DNA of 64,000 nt, taken from NCBI GenBank assembly GCA_021234155.1, contig JAJEKV010000080.1, positions 3,705,867 through 3,769,866 on the forward strand. Direction: 5' to 3'. This stretch comes from Isoetes taiwanensis (Eukaryota > Streptophyta > Lycopodiopsida > Isoetales > Isoetaceae). Made by a program: the position numbers and the translations under genes. Below, piece by piece: positions 25,901-38,960 of this stretch. The notes under the pieces are model-generated. The model saw only the letters and a list, made by a program, of their open reading frames with translations. It was not told the origin of the DNA and did no database searches. The first letter of the stretch is position 1; the number at the start of each line of letters is the position of its first letter.

Positions 25901-28900
25901 TGGGGCCGAACCTCGGCCCTGTTGCACTTGGGACTGGCCGAGAAGCAACAATGGTGAACACGGGAGCAAGGGGAACCGACGAGCCGGAGTTTGGGCCTTC
26001 CTTCCTCCTCCCCGGATGTGGGCAAGTAGAAGCCTGGGGGCTATAAAGGGTACACATTCGTGAATTGCACTAATGCATTGCACTAAAATAAATTCCGCTT
26101 TTTGCCACGGATCCCTAATTCATCTCCAAAGACACTACCAATTTCTAATTTTCGAGAAGGTCTAGGTCAAAGGGTTAGCATTAGAACGGGCCGGGCAGCC
26201 CTGCGGCAACCGAAATGGCACCCTTCCTCAAGTCAAACGAGGCCAGATCTGGTGTGATCCCTCACAAGAGGGGAGATCCCACCCCGTGAGGCTGATCCAG
26301 TGCCCCGAGGTGCTCTCTTTCCGCCGGGCCTGGTCGACGCCACGACCACCCTCCTGAGTCTCTTGCCTCTATCCCACCGCTGGATCTCCTCCGCTCGGCC
26401 CCTTCGGAAGGTCCAAAAGATCTGTGACGGGTCCGGGAGAACTTGTCAAACCGCTGGCCCCGATACCTACTTGTAGAAACCGCACGTTTTGTCGCTCGCA
26501 CCGTGGGATGCTCCCGGAATGGCAATAGACCGCTAAATCGTCCGGACGGCGAAACTACTCCTAGGGAGCAAGGTACTTGGCCTGCTTATGGTAAAGAAGG
26601 AAACACTACGCCCACGACAAGATCCCTCGCGATGCACATCCAAACCAATTGACTACGCAGTGTGATGGAAGTGAGCTACTTTGGCGCTTGAGTTCTAGTG
26701 GTCTTCGCCATGGAACTTGGTCCCTGTGGCACGTCGACGCCTGAAAGTTGGCAGAGTCGATCGCGATTCTCGAGAGCTGAGGACGCTCAGTCCGGCCTCG
26801 TGGCCTGGGAGAGGGAAATTTAGCGCAACGGAGGGAATTTAGGGTCCGCTGGCCCGCCAACACCCCAACTCCATTCTCAAGACATTTCCAAGGTCCCTAC
26901 CGACCGATAATGAGAGGGCCTCAAACGAAACCCCGGTGGGCTGCTGTGCTCTAGAAGGTTTACGTTTTGGGGCCGAGTCCCGGTCTGCTGCACTTGGGAC
27001 CGGCCGGTAGCGCAATGCAGAATACGAGCAAGGGGAACCGGGACGGAGCGGAGTTTGGGCCTTCTCCTCCCGATGTGGCAAGTAGAAGCCTGGGGCGGTG
27101 TTGGCAAGACATTCAGAATCGCACTAATGCATTGCACGAAAATAAATTCGGCTAAGCCGATCCCTAATTCATCTCCGACACTACCAATTTTCGAATTTTA
27201 GGAGAAGGTCTAGGTCAAAGGGTTATAGAACGGCCAGGGGCGTACTCGCTGTATAACCCAGCCGCACCCTTCCCCAAGTCAAACGAGCTGACCTTGCGTG
27301 GATCCCTCACAAGAGGGAGAGTCGGACCCCGTGAGGCTGGATCCAAAGTTCCCAGGCACTCTTCCGGCACAGCTTCCACCCGGTCGACGCTTATCGACTA
27401 ATTCTCCTGAGCTCCTACTCTCTATCCGACTGCTGATCCTCCGTCAGGCCCTTCTGAAGGACCAAAAGATTCCGTGATCGTCCAGAGAACTTATCAAATC
27501 ACAGCCCCGACAAGCTCACTTTGTAGAAACCGCGACTGCTGTCGTCGGGCATCCTGGGATGCCCTAATGGCAAATAGACCCCGCCAAATTGTCCTGAATG
27601 GCGAAATTACTCCTAGGAGCAAGTTACACTGGCCGGTTTTTATGAAAAGAAGGAAAACACTCACGCCTCCACGACAAGATCCCCGAGATGCACATCCTAG
27701 GCCAACTGGACCACGAGTGTGATGGAAGTGAGCTACTTTGGCTCTTGGAGTCTCCGTGGTCTTCCGGGCCACCTGAACTTGGTCCCCTGTGGCAATGCCC
27801 ATCGCCTGAGTCCATTGGCAAAGTCAGACGCTGATTCTGAGCTTGAGGTCAGCCTGTCCGTCCCCGTGGCCTTGGGAGAGGAAATTTGGGGCAAGCAGTC
27901 CTGAGGATTTTAGGTCCAAGGCCCATACACCCTAACTCATTCTCTCAAGACACCTACAAGTAAGGTCCCTACTGACCGATAAGGAGGGCTTCCAAACGTG
28001 AAACCCCTGTGGCTGCTGCCTCTAGAAGCGTTTACGCTGGGGGCCGAAGCCCGGGTCTGCTGCACTTGGGACCCGCCGGAAGCAGCAGCCCGAGAATAAT
28101 GAGCAAGGGGAACCGGGACGGAGCGGAGTTTGGGCTTTCCTCCCTCCCGATGTGGCAAGTAGAAGCCTGGGGCGCGTTGGCAAGACATTCGTGAATTCGC
28201 GAACTAATGCATTGCACCTAAAATAAATTCCCGTTTTTGCCAGCACCTTTAATTCATCTCCCAAAGACACGGCCCAATTTTCGGAATTTTCTGGAGAAGG
28301 TCTAGGCCGTGGTTAAGATAGGGAACGGCCGGGCGCCCTCTGCTGTGGCAACCGAGCCGCACCTCTTCCCAAGTCAACGAGGCTAGGACCTTGCAGATCC
28401 TCACAAGAGGGGAGAGTCCCGGACCCCGTGAGGCGGATCCCGTGCCCCGGCAGCCTCTTCCCCGCGGCCAAGCCCCCGGTCGCACCGCCATCGACCACCT
28501 CCTCGGAGTCTTGCCTCTATCCGACCGCTGATCCTCCGCTCAGGGCCCCTCTTCTAGAAGGTCCAAAAGATTCCGACGGTCCGGAGAATTTGTCAACCAT
28601 GCATGCCCCGGGATACCTTTGTAGAAACCGGGCATCGTTTTGTCGCTCGGGCATCGGGGATGCTCCTAATGGTAGCCAGACACCGCCAATCGGGTCCCAT
28701 TTATGAACACCCTAGGGAGCAAGTTACACCTACGGGCTTTATAAAGAAGGAACACTCACGCTTTCCACGGACAAGATCCCGCATGCACATCCTAGGCCAA
28801 TCGACTACGAAAGTGCATGGAAGTGAGCTACTTTGCATGGCTTGAGTTCGGGTGGTTCGGGCCACGAACTTGGTCCTGTGGCAATGTCGCATCGCTCGAA

Positions 28901-31900
28901 CTATCATGTGAGTCAGATCGCTGATTCGAGAGCGAGGTCAGCCTCAACCGGCCCCTGTGGCCTTGGGAGAGGAAATTTGGGGCAGCCCGGAGAATTTTAG
29001 GGTCCAAGGCCTCAAGCGCCAACACCCCAACTCCATCTTCAAGACATCTACGCTAGTTCCTACTAATCGACAAGGAGAGGGTTTTCCTCAAACGTGAAAC
29101 CCCGTGGGCTGCCAGCTCGAAGGGTTTACGCTTTGGGGCCGTAGTCCCGGGTCTCGCTGTAATTTGGGACTCGCCGAGAAGCAAAGCAATGAGAATACTG
29201 AAAGTAAGGGAACCTGGACTGAGCTGAGTTTGGGCCTTCCTCCTCCGATGTGGCAAGTAGAAGCCTGGGCTTTTGCAGTTGGCAAGACATTCAGAATTTA
29301 ATTAATGCATTGTACCTAAAATAAATTCTGCTTTTGCCACGGATCCCTAATTCATCTCCAAAGACACTACCAAGAATTTTCTGAGAAGGTCTAGGTCGCT
29401 GGTTAAGATAGGAACTGGCCGGGCAGCCCGCTGGTGTAGCAACCCCAGCCTATGACCTTCCCCTAAGTCAAACGAAAGGACCTTGCAGGATCCCCTACAA
29501 GAGGGAGAGTCCGGACCCGTGAGGCTGGGATCTGCCTCCCGAGGCAGCTCCTTCCTCGGGGCCAAGCCTGGCTGCACGCCATCGACACCTCCCGGGGAGC
29601 TCCTGCTCCCCATCCGACCGCTGATCTCTCGCCTGTGGCCCTTCGAAGGTCCAAAGATTCCAGACGCACCGGAGAACTTGTCAAACCACCATGCATGCCC
29701 CGATGCTCACTTTAGAAACCGTGACTGCTTTGTCGTCGCAATCGGATGTTCCCATCGGTAAATAGACTCTCGCTAAATCAGTCCTGAATGGCTAAATTAC
29801 TCCTAGGGAGCAAGTTACACTCAGCCTGGGCTTATGAAGAAGGAGTCACTCACGCCTCCACGACAAGATCCCGCATGCACACTCTAGGCCACTAACTACG
29901 GTGGGATGGAAGGAGCTACTTTGGCGCTTGAGTTCGTGGTCTTCTGGCCACTAACTTGGTCCCTGTGTGGCAATGTCGACGCTCGAAATCCATCAAGTGA
30001 GTCGATCACATTCCCGTGAGAGCTGAGGTTGCCCGTCCGGGTCTCCGTGGCCTTTGGGGAGAGGAAATTTAAGTAGCCTCCCGAGAGGGGATTTTAGGTC
30101 CCAAGCCTCACAGCTAACACCTAACTCCACTTCAAGACACTCACAAGCAAGGTCCCAACACCGGACAAGGAGAGGGTTCTCCTCAAATCCAAAACCTTGT
30201 GGGCTGCTGTGCTCTAGAAGGGTTTATCCGCTGGGGCCGAAGTCCCTGTTGCACTTGGGACCTGGCCGAAGCAAAGAACCGAGAATACTCTGAGTAAGGG
30301 GAACTGACTCTGAGCGGGAGTTTGGCCTTCCTCCTCCCCGATGTGGCAAGTAGAAGCTCTGGGGGCTTTTGCGCTGGCAAGACATCTCAGAATTTAATTA
30401 ATGCATCAGACCTAAAATAAATCTGCTCTTGCCGCCGGGATCCCTAATTCATCTCCATTACCCGCCCAATTCTTCGGAATTTCTGAGAAGGTCTAGGGTC
30501 AAAGGTTAAGATTAGAATCTGGCCGGCAGCCCGCTGCGCAACCGAGCCGGGCACCCTTCCCCAAGTCAAACGAGGCCAGACCTTGGCAGATCCCTCAAGA
30601 GGGGAGAGTCCCGACCCCGTGAGGCGGATCCAAAGTTCCCGAGGCGCCTCTTCTCCTCGGGCAGCTCTCGGTCAAAGACGCTTAATCACCACCCTCCCTG
30701 AGTCTTGCCTCTATCCCACCGCTGGATCCTCCGCTCGTGGGCCCTCTTCTGAAGGTCCAAAGATTCAGATCGGGTCCCGAGAACTTGTCAAACCGGGCTG
30801 GGCGCCCCGGGATGTCTACCAGAAACCGTAAGAATGTTTTGTCGTTTCCGCATCGATGTCTGAATGGTAATAGACACCGCCAAATCGTCCAAAATGGCTA
30901 AAATTACCCTAGGGAGGTTACACTACCGGTTTTGGCGAAGAAGGAAACACTCACTTCCACGACAAGATCCCGCATGCACATCCCAGGCCAATTGACTACG
31001 AGTGTGATGGAAGTGAGCTACTTTGGCGCTTCTTGAGTTCCTGTGGTCTTCAAGACGGGAACTTGTCCCTGTGGCAATGTCGACGCTTCCGAGTCCATTG
31101 GCGAGTCGATCAGCGATTCCCAGAGCTGAGGTCGCCTGTCATTCCTGTGGCCTTGGGAGAGGAATTAGCAAGCACCGGAGGAATTTAGGGTCCGGCGCCT
31201 GGCCAACACCCCAACTCCATCTCAAGACACGCTAAGGTCCCGCAATAATCTCGAAGGGCTCTCCAAAGAACCCCGTGGGCTGCCAGCCTCTAGAAGGGTT
31301 TACGCTTTTGGGGCCGAAGTCCCGTCCTGCTGCACTGGGACTGGCCGAGAAGCAGCAGCTCGAGAATACGGAGCAAGGGAACCGACTCTGAGCGAGTTTG
31401 GGTCTTTCCTCCCTCCGGCGTAAGGCGGAAGCCTGGGGCTTTTGCTGGCAAGACATCTCAGAAATTCGCACTAATGCATCGGCATCTAAAGCACCTGGCT
31501 TGCCGGATCCCTAATTCATCTCCAAAGACACCTACCAATTCTTCGGAATTTTCTGGAGAAGGTCTAGGGTCAAAGGGTTAAGGGCGGGGAATCCGCCTGG
31601 GCAGCCCGCTGGGTGTAGCAACCGAAATGGCACCCTTCCCCAAGTCAAACGAGGCCGTGACCTTGCAGGTGGATCCCTCACAAGAGGGGAGAGCCTGGGA
31701 CCCCTGTGAGGCGAATCCAAAGTTCCCCGAGGTGCCTTCCTCGGGCCAGCCCTCCGGGTCGCGACGCACGACCACCCTCCCGAGCCCCACGGCTCCTCTA
31801 TCCCACCGCTGATCCTCCGCTCGGGGCCACCCTTCTGAAGGCTGGGTCCAAAAGATCTGATCGTCCGGAGAACTTGTCAAACCGGCCCGACAGTCTACCA

Positions 31901-34900
31901 GAGGAAACCGCACTGCTTTGTCGTCGGCATCGGGGATGCTCCTGAATGGCGTAGCCAGACCCCGCAATTGTCCGGAATGGCTTAAATTACCCTAGGGAGC
32001 AAGTTACACCTGGCCGGCTTCATAAAGAAGGAAACACTCACGCCCACGACAAGATTCCCGCGATGCACATCCTAGGCCAGTTCGACTACGAAAAAGATGG
32101 AAGTGAGTTACTTTGGCGCTTGAGTTCGGGTGGTCTTCGCCACTTTAACTTGGTCCCTCGTGGCAATGTCGACGCTCCGGTCCATTGGCAAAGCCAGATC
32201 GCGATTCGAGCCGAGGTCGCCTCGTCCGTCCCCTTCGTGGCCTTGGGAGAGGAAATTTGGGCGTTACCCGAGGATTTTAGGGTCAAGGCTCAAGGCCAAC
32301 ACCCCAACTCCATCTTCAAGACACCTGTCCCTACCGACCGACAAGGAGAGGGCCTCCAAACGTGAACCCCGGGCTGCCGTGCTCTAGCGTTTACGCTTTG
32401 GGGGGCCGTAGTCCCCGGTCTGCTGCATTGGGACTGCCGAAGCGCTAAATGAATACTTTATAAGGGGAACCGCCACCGGAAGGAGTTTGGGTCTTTCCTC
32501 CTCCCGGCGTGGCAAGTGTAGCCTGGGCTTTGCAGCTGGGCAAGACATTCGAATTTAACCAATGCATTGCACGAAAATAAATTCGCTTTTGCCGGGCCGA
32601 TCCCTAATTCATCTCCAAAGACACCTAATTTTCGAATTTTCTGAGAAGGTCTAGGTCGGTTAAGATTAGAACTACGGCAGCCCGCTGTGGCAACCGAGCC
32701 GGCACCTTCCAAGTCAAACGAGCCAGATCTTTGGCAGGATCCTCAAGAGGGAGAGTCCTGACCCCGTGAGGCTGGATTCAAAGTTCTGTAGGCAGCTCTT
32801 CCCCGGCAACAATTCCTGGTCAGACGCTTATCGACCACCCTCCCCGAGTCTCTGGCCCCCTATCCCACTGCTGATCCTCCGCTCGTGGCCCTTCGAAGGT
32901 CTAAAAGATTCCGATCGTCCGAGAACTTGTCAAACCGGCTAAGGCCCCGATGTCTACCAGGGAAACCGCGACTGCTTTGTCGTCGTAACGGGATGTCTTA
33001 ATGGCAAATAGACCCCGCCAATCGTCCTATCGAGCAAATTGAATTTAGGAGCAAGTTACACTATCGGGTTTTATAAAGAAGGAAAACACTTCACGCCTCC
33101 ACGACAAGATCCCGATGCACATCCTAGGCCAATTCGACTACGAGTGTGATGGAAGTGAGCTACTTGGCGCTTCTTTGGAGTTCGGTGGTCGCCACCCGAA
33201 TCCTGGTCCCTGTGGCAATGTCGACGCTTCAGTCCATCGCGAGTCGATCGCGATTCCTGAGCCGTGAGGTCGCCTCTGGCCCGTCCTCGTGGCCTTGGGA
33301 GAGGAATTTGGGGCAAGCAGCCCGATTTTAGGGTCAAGGTCAAGGCCAACACCCTAACTCATACTTTCAAGACACGCGAAGGTCCCGCCGACCGGGATAA
33401 GGAGAGGGCTCTCCAACGAAACCCTGCGGCTGCTGTGCTCTAGAAGGGTTTATCGCTTTGGGGCCGAAGTCCCCGGTCTCATGTAATTTGGGACTCGGGC
33501 CGGTAGCGCCACTGGTGAATACGGAGCAAGGGGAACCGACGGAGCTGAGTTTGGCCTTTCCTCCTCCGATGTGGCAAGTAGAATTGGGGCTTTGCGTTTT
33601 GGCAAGATGATTCGTGAATTTAATTACTGCACGTAAAAATAAATTCGCCACGGATCCCTAATCTATCTCCAAAGACACTACCTAATCTCTTCGGAATTCG
33701 AGAAGGTCTAGGCCAAAGGAGCAGATAGAACGGTTTGTGGGCAGCCCGCTGCGTGGCAAACCGAGCCGCACCTTTCCCCAAGTCAAACGAGCCGACCTGC
33801 GTGGATCCTCACAAGAGGGGAGAGTCCCACCCCGAGGCGGATCCAAAGTTCCCGAGGCAAACTCTTCCCCGGGCACAGCTTCCCCCTGGTCAAGACGCCA
33901 TCGACCACCTCCTCGAGTCTCGCTCTATCCGACCGTTGATCCTCCGCTCAGGCCCCTCTTCGAAGCAGTCTCAAAGATTCCGATCGTCCGAGAACTTGTC
34001 AACCGCTGGGCGCCCCGGGATGTCTCAGAGAAACCGCGACTGCTTTGTCGCTCGGCACCGGGATGCTCCTGAATGGCAAATAGACCCCCGCTAAACGGGT
34101 CCGAATGGCTAAATTACCCTAGGAAGCAAGTTACACCTGGCCGGTTTTGCGAAGAAGGAAACACTCACGCCTCCACGGCTAAAAGATCCCGCATGCACAT
34201 CCTGTAGGCCAATTGACTACGAGTGTGATGGAAGTGAGCTACTTTACGCTTCTTTGGAGTTCGGTGGTCTTCTGCCACTAACTTGGTCCCTGTGGCAACG
34301 TCGACGCTTCCAGTCCATTGGCGAGTCAGATCAAGGACTCCGGAGAGCCGGAGGTCGCCTCATCCGTCCCCTGTGGCCTTGGGGAGAGGAAATTTGGGGC
34401 AAGCAGCCCTGAGGGATTTTAGGGTCCGCTCAAGGCCAACACCCTAACTCCATTTCAAGATTGATTTACGCTAAGGTCCCAACCCACTGACATGAGAGGG
34501 AGCCCAAACGTGAAACCTCCCCGTGGCCATGCCTAGAAGGGTTTACGCTTTTGGGGGTCAGTCCGGTCCGCCGTGACTTCGGGACCCCGGCCGGTAGCGC
34601 AATGAATACGGAGCAAGGAACCGGATTTTGAGCTTGAGTTTAACCTTTTCCTCCTCCGATGTGGCAAGTAGAAGTCTGGGCGCTGGTGGGCAGCAAGACA
34701 TTCGTGAATTTAATTAATGCATTGCACTAAAAATAAATTCCGCTTTTTGCCACGGATCCCTATCTAGCCCCAAAGACACGCACTTCGAATTTCTGAGAAG
34801 GTCTAGGTCAAAGGGTTAGCATTAGAACGCCTGGCGTACTCGTTGCAGTATAAACTGAAGCCGCACCTCTTCCCTAAGTCAAACGAGGCCGTGGACCTTG

Positions 34901-37246
34901 CGGTGGATCCTCACAGAGGGAGAGTCCCACCTCCCGTGAGGGGCTGGATCCAAAAGTTCCCCAGGCAGCTCCTTCCGCGCCGGTCGCGACGCTTAATGAC
35001 CACCTCCCTGAGTCTTGCCTCTATCCTGATCCTCCGCTCGTGGGCCCTCTTCTAGAAGGTCCAAAAGATTCTAGATCGGCCCGAGAACTTGTCAACCGCT
35101 GGGCGGCCCCTGGATGTCTGGCCTTTGTGGAAACCGACTGCTTTATCGCTCGCATCAATCGGGATGCTCCATTATAAATAGACCCGCCAAATCGTCCTAA
35201 TGCAAAATTACCCTAGGAGCAAGTTACACCTGCCGGTTTCTATGTAAAGAAGGAACACTTTCACGCCGCCCACGACAAGATCCCGCGATGCACATCCTTA
35301 GCCAATTGATCACGAAAGTGATGCAAGGAGCTACTTTGGCGCTTCTTGAGTTCCTCGCCACTAACTTGGTCCCTGTGGCAATGTCGATGTTCGAAGTCCA
35401 AGGTGAGTCAGATCGCTGATTCGAGCTTCTGAGGTCGCCTCGGTCCGGCCCTCGTGGCCTTGGGAGAGGAATGAAGCAAGCACCGGAGGGATTTTAGGGT
35501 CCGCTACTCAAGGCCAACACCGCTAACCCACTTCAAGACACGACGCAAGGTCCCTACTAATCCGGGATAAGGAGAGGGCCTCCAAACGAAACCCCGGCTA
35601 CAAAGGCCCCTAGAAGGGTTTACGCTTTGGGGCCGAAGTCCCCGGTTCAAGGTAACTTGGGACCCGCCGAAGCGCGCAGCTCCAGAATAATGAGCAAGGG
35701 GAACCCACTGAGCGAGTTTGGGCCTTCCTCCTCCGATGTGGCAAGTAGAAGCCTGGGGGCTTTGTTGGCAAGACATTCGTGAATTCAAGTAATTAATGCA
35801 TTGCACGAAAATAAATTCGGCTTTTGCCATTGATCCCTAATTCATCTCCAAAGGAGACACTACCAATTTTCGAATTTTCTGAGAAGGTCTAGGGTCAGCG
35901 GGTTAAGGCAGAACGGCTTGGCAGCCCGCTGTGGCAACCGAGCCGCACCTCTTCCCAAGTCAAACGAGGCCAGACCTTGCGGATCCTCACAAGAGGGGGG
36001 AGAGTCCTGACCCTGTGAGGCTGATCTAAAAAGTTCAGGTAGCCTTCCCGGCAACAAGGCCTGGTCAAGACGCCACGACCACCTCCTGAGCTCCGTGGCT
36101 CTATCCCAATCGCTGATCCTCCGTCAGGCCCTCTTCGAAGCGGTCCAAAAGATTCCCCCGATCGGGTCCGAGAACTTGTCAACCGGCTGGGCGGCCCTTA
36201 TGTCTACTTCTGTGAGAAACCGCAAGTAATGTTTTGTCGCTCTGCACTGTGGATGCTCCTGAATGGCAAATAGACCCGCCAAATCGTCCGGAATAAATTA
36301 CCCTAGGAGCAAGTTACACGGCCGGTTTTGGCGAAGAAGGAAACACTCACGCCTCCACGACAAGAGGATCTCCGTGACACATCCAGGGCCAATTGACTAC
36401 GAAAGGTGTGATGGAAGTGAGCTACTTTGGCTTTCGAGTTCGGGTGGTCACACGGGAATCCTGGTCCCTGTGGCAATGTCGAATGCCCTGAGTCCATTGG
36501 CAGAGTCAGACGCTGCATTCCCGAGAGCGAGGTCGCCTTCCGGGCCCGGCCCCTGTGGCCTTGGAGAGAAATTTGGGGCAAGCAGCCTCCGAGGGATTTT
36601 AGGGTCTCAAGGCCTCAAGGCCACCACCCCAACTCCACTTCCTTCAAGACACTACGAAGATCCCTACTAATTCGACAAGGAGAGGGCCTCAAACGTGAAC
36701 CCTGGGTGGGTTGCCGTGCCTCTAGAAGCGGTTACGCTTTGGGGCCGGCCCCGCCCCGTAATTTGGGACCTGGCCGAGAAGCAAAGAGCCGAGGAATATG
36801 AGCAAGGGAACTGGGACGGAGCGGGAGTTTGGGCCTTCCTCCTCCATGTGGCAAGTAGCCGGGGGCGCTTTGCAAAGTGGGCAAGACATTCGTACCCCAA
36901 GAATTAATGCATTACCTAAAAATAAATTCGTTTTTGCCGATCCCTCCTAATTCATCTCCAGCACACTTTCCAATTTTCGGAATTTTCTGGAGAAGGTTCA
37001 GGTCAGCGGGTTAGCGTGAACTGCCGGGGCAGCCCTGTAAGTAACCGAGCCGCACCCTTCCCCTGCTCAAACGAGGCTGACTCGCGGTGGATCCCTACAA
37101 GAGGGGAGAGTCCGACCCCGTGAGGCTGGGATTCAAAAGTTCCCAGGCGCCTCTTCCCCGCGCCGGGCCCCCGGGTCGCATCGCCAATGACCACCTCCCG
37201 GAGCTCCAGTTTCCCTTATCCGACCGCTGCTGATCCTCCGCTCGTG

Positions 37247-37755
37247 GTCACCGACAAGGATTCCCGAGCTTAGGTTGCCCGCTCTTCCCGTGGCCTTAGG
37301 GAGAGGAAATTTGGGAAAGCAACCGAGGGATTTTAGGGTCCATAGCCCAAGCGCCACACCCCAACTCCACTTCAGACACGCCGCTAGGGTCCCTACTGAC
37401 CGGGATAAGGAGAGGGTTCAAACGTAAACCCCGTGGAGCGTCAAAGCCTAGAAGGGTTTACGCTTTGGGGCCGCAGTCCTAGTCCAAGGTAGCTTGGAAC
37501 GTAATGGTGAAGCTTCTGCCGAACGACAGCAAGGGGAACCGACGGAACGGAGTTTGGACCGCCCTCTCCGATGTGGCAATTAGAAGTCTGGGGCTTTTGG
37601 TAAAGGGCAACACACGCATTGGGGATCATACTCACGCATTGCACGTAAAATAAATTCTGATTTTTGCCACCGGATCCCTAATTCATCTCCAAAGACACGC
37701 CTTACCCTCAAATTTTGGAGAAGGTCTAGGTCAAAGGGTTAGCATTAGAATCGTT
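37247..37755. repeat. Deleted terminal satellite unit
   Basis: Unit 20 runs normally from 36,408 to CCTCCGCTCGTGG at about 37,246. It then jumps straight to the segment that normally lies about 110 bp after the next anchor (GATTCCCGAGCTTAGGTTGCC, equivalent to GATTCCTGAGAGCTGAGGTCGCC elsewhere). Roughly 450-500 bp, including the anchor, are therefore missing. The partial unit continues in order to GGTCAAAGGGTTAGCATTAGAA near 37,755 and then turns into unrelated AT-rich DNA. This marks the right edge of the array. Confidence 0.8.
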
Positions 37756-38865
37756 TAAAAAATTTCGCTGCGAAAGTAACCGAAGTTGATTTGGAAGATT
37801 TGAAGATGCACGGACTTCAAGCCACAAAGAAACATAAATTTAGTGGTCATTTCTATCACAAAGTTGGAGAAAATCCAAGCCGACCGTCCATCACAAACTT
37901 CTAAGAATGTGCATTTGAAAGATTTAGAACATGGAAGTGTCCCATTTGTAAGAGCTTACCAGGAGAGTCCAAACTACAAATAATCTCGGTCGGTTCCTGC
38001 CAAATTCAAGCTCTAAATGTCTAAAACTCCTCGCCAGTTCAAATGGCAAATCGAACCAAGCATAGCGAGCATCCAATGTAAGCAATGCAAAATATCTTCA
38101 AGAATCCTTCATCATGTTCATGCATATGTATCAATGCTAGATTGTACCCCAGAAAATATAACAATGTACAAAACATAGGTTTATTGAACAAAAGATCACT
38201 TGAACAATTCAAAGATACTCCTCCGAGCTTTGGCTTATGGTTTCTATCGTGAAGTCCCTCCACTTGTCCATCCCCTTTGAACCATAGCTCCATGTCGCAT
38301 GTCCTCAAGGCCAGCCATGCATATGTCGCATAGTATCATGTTAATATCAAGTTTCCCCGTGGTGCTTCCAAACCCCGACCATCTTTCAAGAAGTACCCTC
38401 ATCATGCTAGGTACCACCGGTTCCTAGCAATTTGGTCGTCTTCTCACCAATCACATACTTCTTTTAACACTTTCATCCCATGGATCGTTTCAGTCTCATC
38501 TTCGAGTGGAGGAGGGGGTCTACTGAGACTCTTCCTTCCTCATGCCCCTCGACGGGCCCTACACCAAGCTATAGATTAGGAAAATAGATAAATACAATAA
38601 AGTGTATAAACTACAGAGTGTAGCCTTACTTAGAAGACAGTTCCATATCTCTCGCTTCTTGAATCCTCATCTCCTCCTCGACCGTCTGCCGTCAAGCATA
38701 CCTTCCATGGCCAAGCGTATCCCAAAAAGCAATAAAGAAAAAACTCACAATAACCGCAGAATGAAAACTAGGATCCGGCGGATCGCTCGCGAATACTCAA
38801 ATCATAAAAAGAAAATGGGAAAAATGAAAGTTTTACCGATGACTCTTAGTAAAGAACAGAGACGC
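37756..38865. other. Intergenic DNA between satellite and CACTA remnant
   Basis: AT-rich sequence without a recognisable gene. A minus-strand frame at 38,039-38,308 and a very basic plus-strand frame at 38,602-38,874 (ending with many K and R residues) have no family signature. The basic frame abuts the GACGC-word cluster and could be chance. Confidence 0.4.
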
Positions 38866-38960
38866 CGCTTTTAAGACGATAGATCGCCGCTTAACGACGC
38901 TTAAAGGTCAGTTAACCACGCCTAACGACAAGCACGGGCTATAACGACGCTGCACTTTAA
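38866..38960. repeat. GACGC/CGCTTAACG word cluster (possible CACTA subterminal region)
   Basis: A tight run of GACGCCGCTTTTAAGACG, ATCGCCGCTTAACGACGC, CACGCCTAACGAC and ATAACGACGC. The word CGCCGCTTAACG is shared exactly with the left part of the candidate CACTA element at 45,304-46,650. The CACTA transposase remnant on the minus strand lies just to the right, so this could be the subterminal region at its 3' end. No CACTA terminus was identified to its left. Confidence 0.35.

Larger units (their letters stand above)
15809..37755. repeat. Tandem satellite array, ~1.08-kb unit, about 20.5 copies
   Basis: One head-to-tail repeat fills about 22 kb. I anchored it on GTGATGGAAGTGAGCTACTT, which recurs at about 15,868, 16,972, 18,071, 19,144, 20,219, 21,312, 22,389, 23,445, 24,509, 25,586, 26,662, 27,719, 28,813, 29,901, 31,003, 32,094, 33,146, 34,225, 35,319 and 36,408. 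Spacing is 1,052-1,104 bp, mean about 1,081. Other landmarks recur once per unit in the same order: CATGCACATCCTAGGCCAAT, GAGAGGAAATTTGGGGCAAG, GAAGGGTTTACGCTTTGGGG, TGCATTGCACCTAAAATAAA, GAGAAGGTCTAGGTCAAAGG and CCAAGTCAAACGAGGCC. Copies differ by many 1-5 bp indels and substitutions. No rRNA, tRNA or known protein was recognised in the unit. It is clearly more GC-rich than its flanks. The first copy starts abruptly at about 15,809 and the last ends near 37,755. Confidence 0.97.

Noticed and set aside
15868-36408. Satellite as rDNA spacer or 5S/45S rDNA
   Set aside because: No 5S, 5.8S, 18S or 26S signature words were found in the unit, and the per-unit length and content do not match a 5S repeat. 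The TATA-like run in each unit is not a plant rDNA initiation site as I know it.
15809-37755. CRISPR-like array
   Set aside because: The period is about 1 kb, the whole unit repeats and there are no short repeats with unique spacers.
38602-38874. Small basic protein gene (90 codons)
   Set aside because: No family signature, very biased K/R-rich C-terminus, and it abuts a repeat cluster. Chance open frame is likelier.
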